This document shows, piece after piece, positions 51,101 to 59,701 of a stretch of DNA of 64,000 nucleotides (positions are counted from its first letter, which is position 1; the number at the start of each line of letters is the position of its first letter). Position numbers and translations under genes: made by a program. The stretch spans positions 1-64,000 of the forward strand of contig JAIFNG010000058.1 in the NCBI GenBank assembly GCA_020047815.1, read 5' to 3'. The DNA is from Anaerolinea sp. Its GTDB lineage: Bacteria > Chloroflexota > Anaerolineae > Anaerolineales > Villigracilaceae. The notes beneath the pieces were generated by a model. That model was not told where the DNA came from and ran no database searches. It was given only the letters and a program-made list of their open reading frames with translations.

Positions 51101-51583
51101 ATGAATCACGTTGCATTCGATTGGGCAAAGATGAAAAATATTCAAAAGATACATCGTGGACTTTATGCGATTGGACTTGGCTCACTCATTGGCGGATTTG
51201 TCCTTCTTTTAACTACTACAGGTCGGAAGTCAGGTTTGAAGCGGGTGACTCCCCTTCAATACGAAAAGATTGGTGAGGATTATTATCTCGGCGCGGCGCG
51301 CGGACTAAATGCAGATTGGGTTCGCAACATCCAATCGAATCCGCAGGTGGAACTGCGCGTGGGCGTGAAGCATGTCCAGGGCACGGCAGAGATCATCACT
51401 GATCCTTCAAGATTTGCAGATTTTTTGGAAGTCCGTCTTGAACGACATCCACGCCTGATTGGTTTGATCATGGAAAAGGCGCATGGTCTGCCGAAACGTC
51501 CCAGCCGTGAACAGTTGGAAGGATTGGCAAAAGGTGAAGCCCTGGTTGTCATTCATCTCGTGAGGACTGCAAATGAAAAATGA
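51101..51583 (+). CDS. Deazaflavin (F420)-dependent nitroreductase-like protein
   Basis: 160 aa, DUF385/Ddn family. Hallmarks are LLTTTGRKSGLKRVTPLQY and AARGLNADWVRNIQSNPQVE (the split-barrel cofactor region), VQGTAEIITD. Members use F420 or a similar flavin to reduce substrates. An N-terminal hydrophobic stretch (LGSLIGGFVLLL) may touch the membrane. GGAG before the ATG. It overlaps the next gene by 11 bases and is within the efflux operon, perhaps modifying the exported compound. Confidence 0.88.
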   Translation: MNHVAFDWAKMKNIQKIHRGLYAIGLGSLIGGFVLLLTTTGRKSGLKRVTPLQYEKIGEDYYLGAARGLNADWVRNIQSNPQVELRVGVKHVQGTAEIITDPSRFADFLEVRLERHPRLIGLIMEKAHGLPKRPSREQLEGLAKGEALVVIHLVRTANEK

Positions 51584-51974
51584 TGAGGTCCGCTGGTTAC
51601 GTGTGAGCTACTGGGTGGGCGCGGTTGTGGATTTTGTCGCAGGCTTGATGATGTTGATTCCCATCCTTTTCCAGTTGATGAACCAGCCTGTGAATTTCCA
51701 CCCGTCTAATGATTTTCGTTATGCAATGGGTATGGGCGCTCCATTGATGTTTGGCTGGACCGTTTTGCTGCTTTGGGCAGATCGCCAGCCTTTGGAGAGG
51801 AAGGACATCCTTCCCATTACATTCGTTGTGGTCATCGGAGAAATCATTACTCAGATTTGGGGAATAATAGTAAGGTTTGTATCTCTTGGTGCGCTCATTC
51901 CATCATTCATCATGCAGACGATTATTTTGTCTTTGTTTACATTCTCCTGCAGGAACGCCAGAAGGATGGGATGA
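51573..51974 (+). CDS. Small polytopic membrane protein
   Basis: 133 aa with four predicted membrane helices (GAVVDFVAGLMMLIPILFQL first). Not recognised as a named family. It starts inside the end of the preceding oxidoreductase gene and ends 37 bases before the flavin reductase gene, so it belongs to the operon. Confidence 0.75.
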   Translation: MKNDEVRWLRVSYWVGAVVDFVAGLMMLIPILFQLMNQPVNFHPSNDFRYAMGMGAPLMFGWTVLLLWADRQPLERKDILPITFVVVIGEIITQIWGIIVRFVSLGALIPSFIMQTIILSLFTFSCRNARRMG

Positions 51975-52011
51975 TGAAGCTGTGTCTAACGGGAATATCG
52001 TAGGTGAAAAA

Positions 52012-52779
52012 ATGAAACTACTTGCAATCAATGGCTCTCATCGCGGCGACAAGGGACATACCCGTCACCTGCTCGACCTGGTATGTCAGGGCGCAAACGA
52101 GGCGGGAGCGGAATGTGAAATTGTGTCTCTTGCCAAATACAAGATCAACCGTTGTCTTTCCTGCGGCGAGTGCCACGAAGCGGAGCATAATCTCCAATGC
52201 GCCTATCATGACCGTGATGATGTGGCTTCGATCTTTGCCAAAATCGGGCAATCTGATGTGGTGATTTACGCCACACCTGTGTATGTCTTTGGGATGTCGG
52301 GTTTGCTCAAAACCTTCCTCGATCGACTCTACTCGACCAGTGATGTGAACCAGATGATGCTCACCCACAGCGGACTGCTTTTCCATCACATCGACCATGC
52401 TGTTTGCTCCAAGCCTTTTGTCACGCTGGTCTGCTGTGACAATCTGGAGGATGAGACGCCCCGCAATGTGCTTTCGTATTTCCGCGCCTTTGCCCGCTTC
52501 ATGGATGCGCCGCATATGGGCGAACTCGTTCGTAACGGTGGGAAACTGGCTGGCTATGGACTCGATCCCGAGAAGCGCAAAAAATTCCCACGCTTGGAAA
52601 AGGTCTACGCGGCGTACATCCAGGCTGGGAGGGAACTTGCTCTCGAAGGACGAATCAACCAGCGCACACAGCGGATTGCCAATCAGGAAATTATCCCCGT
52701 GCCGTTTTTCAAAATCCTTAAAAAATTTCCGCCGTTCAAGAAGGTCATGCTTGTGCGCGCAAAGGAAATGATGGCATGA
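52012..52779 (+). CDS. NAD(P)H-dependent FMN reductase-like / flavodoxin-fold protein
   Basis: 255 aa. Flavodoxin fold with the FMN-binding start LLAINGSHRGDKGHTRHLL and the second loop YATPVYVFGMSGLLKTFLDR. A cysteine-rich segment, CLSCGECHEAEHNLQC (about 44-60), is found in the iron-sulfur flavoprotein group, although the spacing is not that of a standard 4Fe-4S site. The extra C-terminal ~90 residues are helical and basic. The start is ATG at 52012 with AGGTGA upstream; a TTG frame from 51877 overlaps the previous gene. It overlaps the next ATPase by 4 bases. Confidence 0.86.
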   Translation: MKLLAINGSHRGDKGHTRHLLDLVCQGANEAGAECEIVSLAKYKINRCLSCGECHEAEHNLQCAYHDRDDVASIFAKIGQSDVVIYATPVYVFGMSGLLKTFLDRLYSTSDVNQMMLTHSGLLFHHIDHAVCSKPFVTLVCCDNLEDETPRNVLSYFRAFARFMDAPHMGELVRNGGKLAGYGLDPEKRKKFPRLEKVYAAYIQAGRELALEGRINQRTQRIANQEIIPVPFFKILKKFPPFKKVMLVRAKEMMA

Positions 52780-53768
52780 ATTTAGTTGAAGCAATTCATT
52801 TATCAAAATTCTTTGGCACAACCCATGCAGTGGATGATGTATCCCTCCGAATCAAATCCGGCGAAATTTACGGGCTTGTCGGTTCGGATGGCGCCGGCAA
52901 GACCACCACCATGCGTCTTCTGGTTGGCGCACTTTTACAGGATGCGGGCGAAGTCAGCGTGTGCGGTTATGACATACAAAAACAAAGCGAACAAGCCCGC
53001 TCCCAGATTGGTTATCTATCACAGCGATTCTCCATGTACGAAGACCTTACCGTGTTGGAGAACATCCGATTCTTTGCCGAGGTGCGTGGACTTTCTCAAA
53101 CTGAATGGCTTCCGCGTTCGATGGAAATTCTTGAATTTGTTGGTTTGGATAAATTTATTGACCGCCGTGCAGGACAACTTTCTGGCGGTATGAAGCAAAA
53201 ACTTGGGCTTGCCTCTGCTTTGGTCACACGTCCGCGTCTGTTATTGCTGGATGAACCCACCACGGGCGTGGACCCCGTCACCCGCCAGGATTTTTGGCAG
53301 CTGGTTATCAAATTAGTCTCTGCTCCCCGCTCTGACCCGCCCCCCATTACTGGACAAAATGAGGGTTTGCCTCTAGGACAGGACCGGGGTGGTGTCTCTG
53401 TCATCATCTCTACACCCTACATGGATGAAGCATCGCGTTGTCACCGTGTTGGATTTATGAAGCAAGGCAGGATCATTGCTGAAGATACGCCATCCAATTT
53501 ACGTACGCGGCTTAATGGGCGTGTCCTTGAATTGCGCGGAAATCCAATTAATGTACTTCGCCATGTTGCGCATCAGGATGCAGACGTCGAAGATGTCGCC
53601 GCGTTTGGCGATAAATTACATGTCCGAGTTCGCGAAGGAAGATCTGATCTTGTCATCAAGCGTTTGCCGGCTGAGATTAAATCTGCTGGCGGTGAACTGA
53701 CAGAGTTGCGCGCCATTCCCTCCACATTGGAGGATGTCTTCATTGTATTATCGGATCCGATCCAATGA
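52776..53768 (+). CDS. ABC transporter ATPase, first half of a YbhF-type pair
   Basis: 330 aa. Walker A GSDGAGKT (36-43), signature LSGGMKQ (135-141), Walker B LLLLDE (155-160), D-loop GVDP. The switch (H-loop) histidine is replaced by Pro214 in ISTPYMDEA. E. coli YbhF shows the same in its first ATPase half, which also has a DGAGK-type Walker A, so this gene corresponds to the YbhF N-terminal half. A 25-residue Pro/Gly-rich segment (about 182-206) is inserted before the switch strand. ATGA overlap with both neighbours. Confidence 0.92.
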   Translation: MNLVEAIHLSKFFGTTHAVDDVSLRIKSGEIYGLVGSDGAGKTTTMRLLVGALLQDAGEVSVCGYDIQKQSEQARSQIGYLSQRFSMYEDLTVLENIRFFAEVRGLSQTEWLPRSMEILEFVGLDKFIDRRAGQLSGGMKQKLGLASALVTRPRLLLLDEPTTGVDPVTRQDFWQLVIKLVSAPRSDPPPITGQNEGLPLGQDRGGVSVIISTPYMDEASRCHRVGFMKQGRIIAEDTPSNLRTRLNGRVLELRGNPINVLRHVAHQDADVEDVAAFGDKLHVRVREGRSDLVIKRLPAEIKSAGGELTELRAIPSTLEDVFIVLSDPIQ

Positions 53769-54256
53769 ATGCCCTTCTTGACCTTCCCGAACAACATGCT
53801 CAGGTTCTGCTATTTCTGATCGACAAGATCCCCCCTGCCGGGCTGCCGTGGGCATTAACCGGGAGCGCAGGGCTGCGTTTACAAGGCCTTGATATTTCTG
53901 TGAATGATCTGGATTTGCAAACCGACGCGCAGACCATATATGTACTTGAACAGAAACTTGCTGGATTTATAAAAACTCCGGTACATGTTTGGCAGTCAGA
54001 ACATATGCTCTCGCTATATGGACAGGCGCAGGTAAATGAATTGCAGGTCGAGTTTATGGGTGATGTGCGCCATCGTTCGCCCGCTGACATCTGGGAACCC
54101 TCGGTGGATATTGCGTCTGTTCGTATTTGGTTGACCTGGCGTAAACTGCAGGTTCCAGTTCTTTCCCTTAACCATGAAGCCCTTGCCTATGAAAAAATGG
54201 GACGCACGCAAAAGGCTGAACTGATTCATTCTGCGATCAAGAAGGATGTTTTATGA
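53765..54256 (+). CDS. Nucleotidyltransferase-fold protein between the two ATPases
   Basis: 163 aa. The N-terminal part ALTGSAGLRLQG … VNDLDLQTD contains the G-S plus D-x-D motif of the nucleotidyltransferase (MNT/AbiEii-like) superfamily (Gly33, Ser34, Asp48, Asp50). The C-terminal part is helical, with LTWRKLQVPVLSLNHEALAYEKMG. Whether it transfers a nucleotide is unknown. It sits between the two YbhF-like ATPase genes with 4-base overlaps on both sides, so all three are translated together. Confidence 0.8.
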   Translation: MNALLDLPEQHAQVLLFLIDKIPPAGLPWALTGSAGLRLQGLDISVNDLDLQTDAQTIYVLEQKLAGFIKTPVHVWQSEHMLSLYGQAQVNELQVEFMGDVRHRSPADIWEPSVDIASVRIWLTWRKLQVPVLSLNHEALAYEKMGRTQKAELIHSAIKKDVL

Positions 54257-55158
54257 CCGACCCCGTCATCTCTGTTCAAAACCTCACGCGCCGCTTTGGC
54301 AATTTTGTTGCCGTGGATCATATCAACTTTGAAGTGCAGGGGGGCGAGGTTATTGGTTATCTCGGACCAAATGGCTCAGGCAAAACCACAACCATCCGCA
54401 TGTTGCTTGGTTTGCTAAAACCCAGCGATGGCCAAGCCACTGTCCTTGGCTACGATGTTTTTGAACAAAGTGAAGAGATTCGCATGCGCGTTGGCTATAT
54501 GTCACAGAAGTTTGCAATTTATGATGATTTGACGACTTTGGAGAATTTGACTTTCTATGGTGGCGTCTATGGGGTTACTGATAAAACCCGTATCCAGCAT
54601 ACTCTTGAACTGGTCGGACTTAAAGGACATGAGAATACCTTGACCAGGGACATGTCCACCGGCTGGCGGCAGAGACTGTCCCTTGGGATTGCGCTGGTAC
54701 ATGAGCCGAAATTGCTCTTCCTGGATGAACCTACCTCAGGGGTTGACCCCACTGCCCGTCGCGCCTTTTGGGATTTGATCTACCAATTGGCAGAGGGCGG
54801 CGTGACTATTTTGGTCACCACCCACTACATGGATGAAGCCGAATATTGTGAGCGCGTCGGTGTCATGCGCGACGGTAAATTACTGGCGATGGATACACCA
54901 ACGAATTTAAAGAAGTCGATTATCACAGGTGATGTCTGGGAGGTGTACGCGAATCCGCTGGAAAAGGGATTGGAAATTCTTGCTTCGCTGGAAGGTGTGG
55001 AACGCGTTGGGTTGGCTGGCGATCATTTGCGGGTCATCAGTCAACGGGTGGAGCAGGATGCGATGCAAAGTCTATTAAACAGGGCAGGCATCCATGTGGA
55101 AAAGATCGAAAGAGGCGAGCCAACTCTGGAGGATGTCTTCCTTTCGCTGGCTCGCTAA
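54253..55158 (+). CDS. ABC transporter ATPase, second half of a YbhF-type pair
   Basis: 301 aa. Walker A GPNGSGKTTT (38-47), signature STGWRQRLS, Walker B LLFLDE, D-loop SGVDP and an intact switch His in TTHYMDEAEYC. It matches the YbhF C-terminal half, including HEPKLLFLDEPTSGVDP (in part). With the degenerate ATPase at 52776 it should form a heterodimer in which one site hydrolyses ATP normally and the other is impaired. It is the last gene of the exporter operon. Confidence 0.93.
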   Translation: MTDPVISVQNLTRRFGNFVAVDHINFEVQGGEVIGYLGPNGSGKTTTIRMLLGLLKPSDGQATVLGYDVFEQSEEIRMRVGYMSQKFAIYDDLTTLENLTFYGGVYGVTDKTRIQHTLELVGLKGHENTLTRDMSTGWRQRLSLGIALVHEPKLLFLDEPTSGVDPTARRAFWDLIYQLAEGGVTILVTTHYMDEAEYCERVGVMRDGKLLAMDTPTNLKKSIITGDVWEVYANPLEKGLEILASLEGVERVGLAGDHLRVISQRVEQDAMQSLLNRAGIHVEKIERGEPTLEDVFLSLAR

Positions 55159-55179
55159 AACGTTCAACAGTGGGCGTGC

Positions 55180-55371
55180 TTATCCTTCGGGTGTGACGAT
55201 TGCCATGATGAGATATACCAGCAGCATCGCGCCGTTGAAGGTGAAGAACCCAAGGACGAACAACAGGCGGATGATGGTCGGGTCAATATTGAGATAGTCG
55301 CCCAGTCCTGCACACACGCCCGCGATCATGCGGTTGGATTTGCTTCGATAGAGGGTTTTGGTATCGTTCAT
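55180..55371 (-). CDS. pspC: PspC-domain membrane protein
   Basis: 63 aa. The PspC pattern is clear: LYRSKSNRMIAGVCAGLGDY, LNIDPTIIRLLFVLGFF, and a second hydrophobic run LLVYLIMAIVTPE. PspC proteins are membrane stress-response components that can act as toxin-like regulators or signal relays. AAAGGAGAAA precedes the ATG. Single gene, convergent with the exporter operon. Confidence 0.93.
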   Translation of the reverse strand: MNDTKTLYRSKSNRMIAGVCAGLGDYLNIDPTIIRLLFVLGFFTFNGAMLLVYLIMAIVTPEG

Positions 55372-55443
55372 TTTTTCTCCTTTTGTTTGTCTAATTTCTT
55401 TACGCAGGCATACGAAAAGAGTTGCATGGGAAAGCCCCCTGAA

Positions 55444-55484
55444 AAAAACACTTCCGGAGTCGTAATCACCTCGGAAGTGTTTTT
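55444..55484. terminator. Bidirectional terminator after cyclase gene
   Basis: AAAAACACTTCCG (55444-55456) and CGGAAGTGTTTTT (55472-55484), perfect 13-bp stem with a 15-base loop. Confidence 0.85.
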
Positions 55485-55540
55485 ACTGATTACCCTTTCT
55501 GTTCCCACCCTGATCACTAAATACCCAATTACACCCGGCC

Positions 55541-57250
55541 TTACTTCAATCCCAAAACTTCAAATACTTCCAGCGGTTGTGTTTTGCCTTTTACCGGCAT
55601 ATTTACATGGGGTTTGGCGATCACTTCACTGCTGACCCGTCCAAAGGCATCCCTGCTTATCAAAATTTGATTTCTGGCAGAGTTTTCCTGAATGCGTTTG
55701 GCTGTGTTCACTGCATCGCTGATGGCTGTGTATTCCAGCCTTTTCTCTGTACCGATCAAGCCAAGGATCGCATCTCCGCAATGGATGCCGGCGCCAAATG
55801 CCAGGTGATATTCAGGAGGAAGTTCCTTATATAAATTTTCAACGGATTCACGAATGATCAACGCGGTTTTCACTGCGCGCAGGGTGTGGTCAGGCTGTGG
55901 TATGGGCGCGTTGAACCATGCCATGATCGCATCGCCCATGAATTTATCAATGGTACCTTCCTGCATCAACACGGCATCTGCCATCGCGGCCAGGTAACGA
56001 TTGAGAATTTTTACTAGTTGTTCCGGTTCCTGACTTTCGCTAAAAGTGGTAAAGCCGCGGATGTCTGCGAACAGTGCGGTGATGTTCGTGCGCTTGCCGC
56101 CCAACTGCAGACTGTTCGGGTCAAGTTGTTCGATTACAGCAGGAGAAACCATGCGTTCAAAGAGTCGGCGTTGGGCTTCGAGTTTCTTTCTTTCGGTCAG
56201 GTCATCAAGCACAATGGCAATGCCCTGGGTTTTTTGTCCTGCATCTTTCAGCGGCGAGAGATTGAAACGCCAATCAACAATGCTGCCGGTGGGTGAGATG
56301 TGACTGATCTCAAGATCAGTAATCGCTTTATCGGTTGCGCGTACTTCCATTAAATGCGGTTCAAGCTCCATTGAAACAGAAGCAAGCGTCTCGATCAGTA
56401 GATGACCGACAATATCGTTTGAGGTGCAGCCTAAAATTGTTTCCGCGGCACGGTTGGTGAGGGTGATTTGGTTCTCAATATCTGCAGTGATCACGCCGCT
56501 GGCGATGGAGGCAAATATGTTGTCCATCAGGTTTTTCAGCCCCGTTACCTCTTCGAGACTGCGTTTGAGCGAAGAGAAGAGGCGGGCATTTTCAATGGCA
56601 ACTGCCGCCTGATTTGCAAAAGCCACCAGCAGATTTCGCTCTGATTCGGCAAAGATGCCCGAGCGGATGCGGTTATCAGCGTAAATTACGCCGATCAGCT
56701 CATTTTTTACTTTAAGGGGAACGCATAAAATCGAGCGCAGGTTAAACGCTACAATGCTTTCCTGTCCGATAAAGCGTTGGTCTTCCTGCGCGTTGGTTGT
56801 GATGATGGGTTCGCCTGTATTGATTACCCGTCCCACAACTGATTTGCTCACCGTCAACTCGGAAGAGTTGATCGATTCCATTTCCCAATTGCGCCCCATG
56901 CGGGTTACCATTTCACCCTTTTCGTCGCGCAGCATCAGAAAACCGCGTTCCGCTTTGGTCAGGCGCACAATGTTGTCCATCACGATGGTCAGCACTTCGT
57001 CGAGTTCAAGCGAAGAGTTGATGACCTGCCCAATATCGGCAAGTGCCAGCAGGTTATTATGTTCACGCTGAAACGATTCGATCTTTTCACTTATGTGCCC
57101 GAGTGTTATTTCAAGGTGCTGCAAATCGTCAACCGTGTTTTTGGGCAGTTTGAGCCTTGCGGTTTCCAACTCGGCACGAATTTTTCCCGCTTGCATGCCA
57201 AGCGTCAGAAGTTGATCGGGTATGGTTGTCGGGCGGGTTTGTTCATCCAT
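55541..57250 (-). CDS. GAF-PAS adenylate/guanylate cyclase
   Basis: 569 aa, cytoplasmic. A short helical lead (1-60), a GAF domain (about 65-220: LALADIGQVINSSLELDEVL, RSILCVPLKVKNELIGVIYA in part), a PAS domain (about 235-355, with NLMDNIFASIASGVITADI and LSPLKDAGQKTQGIAIVLDD) and a class III nucleotidyl cyclase domain (about 380-565). The metal aspartates are in LFADIRGFTTF and DKFMGDAIMAW; IDKF also holds the base-selecting Lys seen in adenylate cyclases, and YTAISDAVNTAKRIQ closes the site. cAMP is the likely product. A TATAAT at 57269-57274 gives a very short leader without a ribosome binding site. Confidence 0.93.
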   Translation of the reverse strand: MDEQTRPTTIPDQLLTLGMQAGKIRAELETARLKLPKNTVDDLQHLEITLGHISEKIESFQREHNNLLALADIGQVINSSLELDEVLTIVMDNIVRLTKAERGFLMLRDEKGEMVTRMGRNWEMESINSSELTVSKSVVGRVINTGEPIITTNAQEDQRFIGQESIVAFNLRSILCVPLKVKNELIGVIYADNRIRSGIFAESERNLLVAFANQAAVAIENARLFSSLKRSLEEVTGLKNLMDNIFASIASGVITADIENQITLTNRAAETILGCTSNDIVGHLLIETLASVSMELEPHLMEVRATDKAITDLEISHISPTGSIVDWRFNLSPLKDAGQKTQGIAIVLDDLTERKKLEAQRRLFERMVSPAVIEQLDPNSLQLGGKRTNITALFADIRGFTTFSESQEPEQLVKILNRYLAAMADAVLMQEGTIDKFMGDAIMAWFNAPIPQPDHTLRAVKTALIIRESVENLYKELPPEYHLAFGAGIHCGDAILGLIGTEKRLEYTAISDAVNTAKRIQENSARNQILISRDAFGRVSSEVIAKPHVNMPVKGKTQPLEVFEVLGLK

Positions 57251-57256
57251 GGTTGT

Positions 57257-59638
57257 TTATTTAATTTGATTATAACGGGTATCAAGTATTTGTAAGGTCT
57301 CTTTTAGTCGAATGCGCCAGGTCTTTAACAGCACCAGCGCTGCGGCTTTGCGGGCTGCCATAATATTCACTGTGCGGGAGGTGTACATGGCATTGTGATA
57401 TTCCTGTAAAAGTGACAGAGTTTGCTCCTGTGCTGAAGGCAGACGTTTGATCAATACCTCGGCACGTGTTTGGGATGTGGTGTGTGCCGCCTGCGGCAGA
57501 CCCAGCCAGTACAGGCTTAGGTTGACGGCTTGGAATATGCGTTCGATCTGAGTAAGTTTTGTCCAACGTGCCCAGTTATTTAACCAGCGCGGCGGATTAC
57601 TTCCACGCCGTTCATATTGATGTGCCAAGTATACTGGGAAGCGGTCATAAAGCGAGTACCGGCGGATGATAAAAATGCCAATTCCCAGGCTCAGTAGCAT
57701 AAGTGCAGGGATGAGCAGGGTTTCGAATAAGTTATTTTTGTAGATGGATGATGAGGCATCCGTTGTTTCATTCGATAATTCTGGATCTTCTTGCAAGGGG
57801 ACTGCGGGCAGTGGGTTAATTGTCGCGTTTTCCTGAGACTCCGGGTTCGATATTATTTCATCGGGAATATCCTTCGTTTCAGGCCGTTCAAGGGGGAACT
57901 GATTGCTTGTTGGTTCAAACTCAACCCAGCCAATGCCCGGGAAATACACCTCAGGCCAGGCGTGAGAGTCCTTATAAGTGACAATATATTGCCCCTTAAC
58001 TTCGTCGTATGCGCCTTCGACAAATCCAACCGCCATGCGTGCAGGGATGCCAATTGAGCGCAGCATTAATGTCTCCGCGCTGGCATAATACATGCAAAAC
58101 CCTTTTTTGTTTTCAAACAAAACCCACAGTACAGGGTCGCGGTTCTCAGGCGGCATGTCTTCGATTTCCGCATCATATTCGATTTCTTCTCTTAAGTATG
58201 AAGTGATGGCTTGTACTTTATCGTATGGCGTGCTGTGGGATGCAGTGATTTCAAGGGCCAGCTTACGCAATTGTGGGACAATTTGTTCTGGGATTTGTAA
58301 ATATCGCTCTGTGACCCAATCAGGATATTTCGTCCCCGCGGATCGTAATTCTTCTATGGAGGGATCGGCGATTAAGGCGCGCGCCTCATACTGGTTGCCG
58401 CTTGAAAGACTCGTGGTGGCAATCCAGGCGGTGACATCTTTCATCCCCTCCGGGATGGATGCAGCTTGGATGTCTGCGTTTTCGCTGACCCAGATGGTCT
58501 CTGCAGGTGAATACAACAGGTTTTGTTTTTTGAAACCAGTGGTGAATGTGAATTCTGTTATATGGCGTTCGTTTGGATATTCAACTGTTAATTCATTAAT
58601 GGAAGGTGTGAATGGCTCACTTGCATCCTGAACGGTTGTCCAGCGTCCATTTAGATAAAGATCGTACACCCTGCCTTTCCAATAATTTCGGAGCGGGGTG
58701 AACTGGTCTTCATTTAAGTTAACTGTGAATACCATGGTTTCCCCAAGAGCAGCCTGTTGCCCGAGCGGTAGTGAGTCACTATAAAAATCCCCGCCCGTGC
58801 TTCTCCCGGCATAGGGGGACTCAAGGGCACTGACCGCGTTGGAGAATTTGTCGAAAATTGGCTGTGAATATTTATTCCATGCTTGCGCCGCAGGTTTTAT
58901 TCCATTGATCCAGCCGGGCAATGACCATGCAATGAAGACTGCTATCAGTGTAATGGTCAGTGCTCCCCGTTCAAGGTCATTCATCACTTCGTCAGTCAAC
59001 AGAAAATGAGTTTTTTTCCAAAAAGAACTGTTTTGCAGAAAATAAATTCTTCCCAACAACAGCAGTGCTGCGATGAAAAAAAACGCCAATTGCCAAACAT
59101 GTTTTGATTCCATTGAATCAAAGGCTTGCACAGTAAGGATTGCCAGACCGGAGGGCAGGACCACATTTAAAAAATCCCTATGACGGGTTAACCAGTACCC
59201 GGCAGAAACGCCTATCCCCCAGAAGATCAATGTCATAATGGAGACAAAAAACAAATGATCGTAAACTGGCTTGTTTCTGATGAACTGATCCAATGAAAAG
59301 AACAGCCTCTCGAAGAGTGCCAGAATGTCCAGCCACAGCCAGTCCGTTTTCTCCACCATGCTCAATAATTGTGATGGTACCAGCGTTAACGTGTAACCAG
59401 CCATAATGCGAAGCACAGCTCGTTGTGAAAAATTACTATACCCAAGTGCCAGCCCTAATATGACGCCGATAAACCCCATCGTTTGCGTGAAATATAGAAA
59501 GGGCGTCCATTCTGTGACCACCAGCCGTGTGCTGGATATTTCCACAATTGCAATAACAAGGAGCGCGGCTTTCCAATCCCAAATCCGGCTGTTTGACGGA
59601 TTCTGGTGCACACTGCCGGGCGAAAGTGATGTTTCCAT
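57257..59638 (-). CDS. Transglutaminase-like membrane protein
   Basis: 793 aa from the ATG at 59638. About eight N-terminal membrane helices, then an extracytoplasmic transglutaminase-like domain with the triad Cys (NKKGFCMYYAS), His (DSHAWPEVYF) and Asp/Glu (WVEFEPTSN), then a Pro/Asn-rich linker, one more helix (LLIPALMLLSLGIGIFII) and a cytoplasmic tail with DUF4129-like features. In related proteins this domain is predicted to act as a protease or crosslinker at the cell surface. A frame extending to 59749 overlaps the divergent PAP2 gene's promoter and is rejected. Confidence 0.9.
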   Translation of the reverse strand: METSLSPGSVHQNPSNSRIWDWKAALLVIAIVEISSTRLVVTEWTPFLYFTQTMGFIGVILGLALGYSNFSQRAVLRIMAGYTLTLVPSQLLSMVEKTDWLWLDILALFERLFFSLDQFIRNKPVYDHLFFVSIMTLIFWGIGVSAGYWLTRHRDFLNVVLPSGLAILTVQAFDSMESKHVWQLAFFFIAALLLLGRIYFLQNSSFWKKTHFLLTDEVMNDLERGALTITLIAVFIAWSLPGWINGIKPAAQAWNKYSQPIFDKFSNAVSALESPYAGRSTGGDFYSDSLPLGQQAALGETMVFTVNLNEDQFTPLRNYWKGRVYDLYLNGRWTTVQDASEPFTPSINELTVEYPNERHITEFTFTTGFKKQNLLYSPAETIWVSENADIQAASIPEGMKDVTAWIATTSLSSGNQYEARALIADPSIEELRSAGTKYPDWVTERYLQIPEQIVPQLRKLALEITASHSTPYDKVQAITSYLREEIEYDAEIEDMPPENRDPVLWVLFENKKGFCMYYASAETLMLRSIGIPARMAVGFVEGAYDEVKGQYIVTYKDSHAWPEVYFPGIGWVEFEPTSNQFPLERPETKDIPDEIISNPESQENATINPLPAVPLQEDPELSNETTDASSSIYKNNLFETLLIPALMLLSLGIGIFIIRRYSLYDRFPVYLAHQYERRGSNPPRWLNNWARWTKLTQIERIFQAVNLSLYWLGLPQAAHTTSQTRAEVLIKRLPSAQEQTLSLLQEYHNAMYTSRTVNIMAARKAAALVLLKTWRIRLKETLQILDTRYNQIK

Positions 59639-59644
59639 ATTTTG

Positions 59645-59674
59645 AGTGTACAATAAACAACGCATGTCCGTCAA
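59645..59674 (-). promoter_or_regulatory. Promoter giving a leaderless transglutaminase mRNA
   Basis: Minus-strand TTGACG (59674-59669), 18-base spacer, TACACT (59650-59645). The ATG is 6 bases after the -10 element. Confidence 0.75.
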
Positions 59675-59701
59675 CCGCAAACAAAAATAATGGAGGTTTA
59701 T

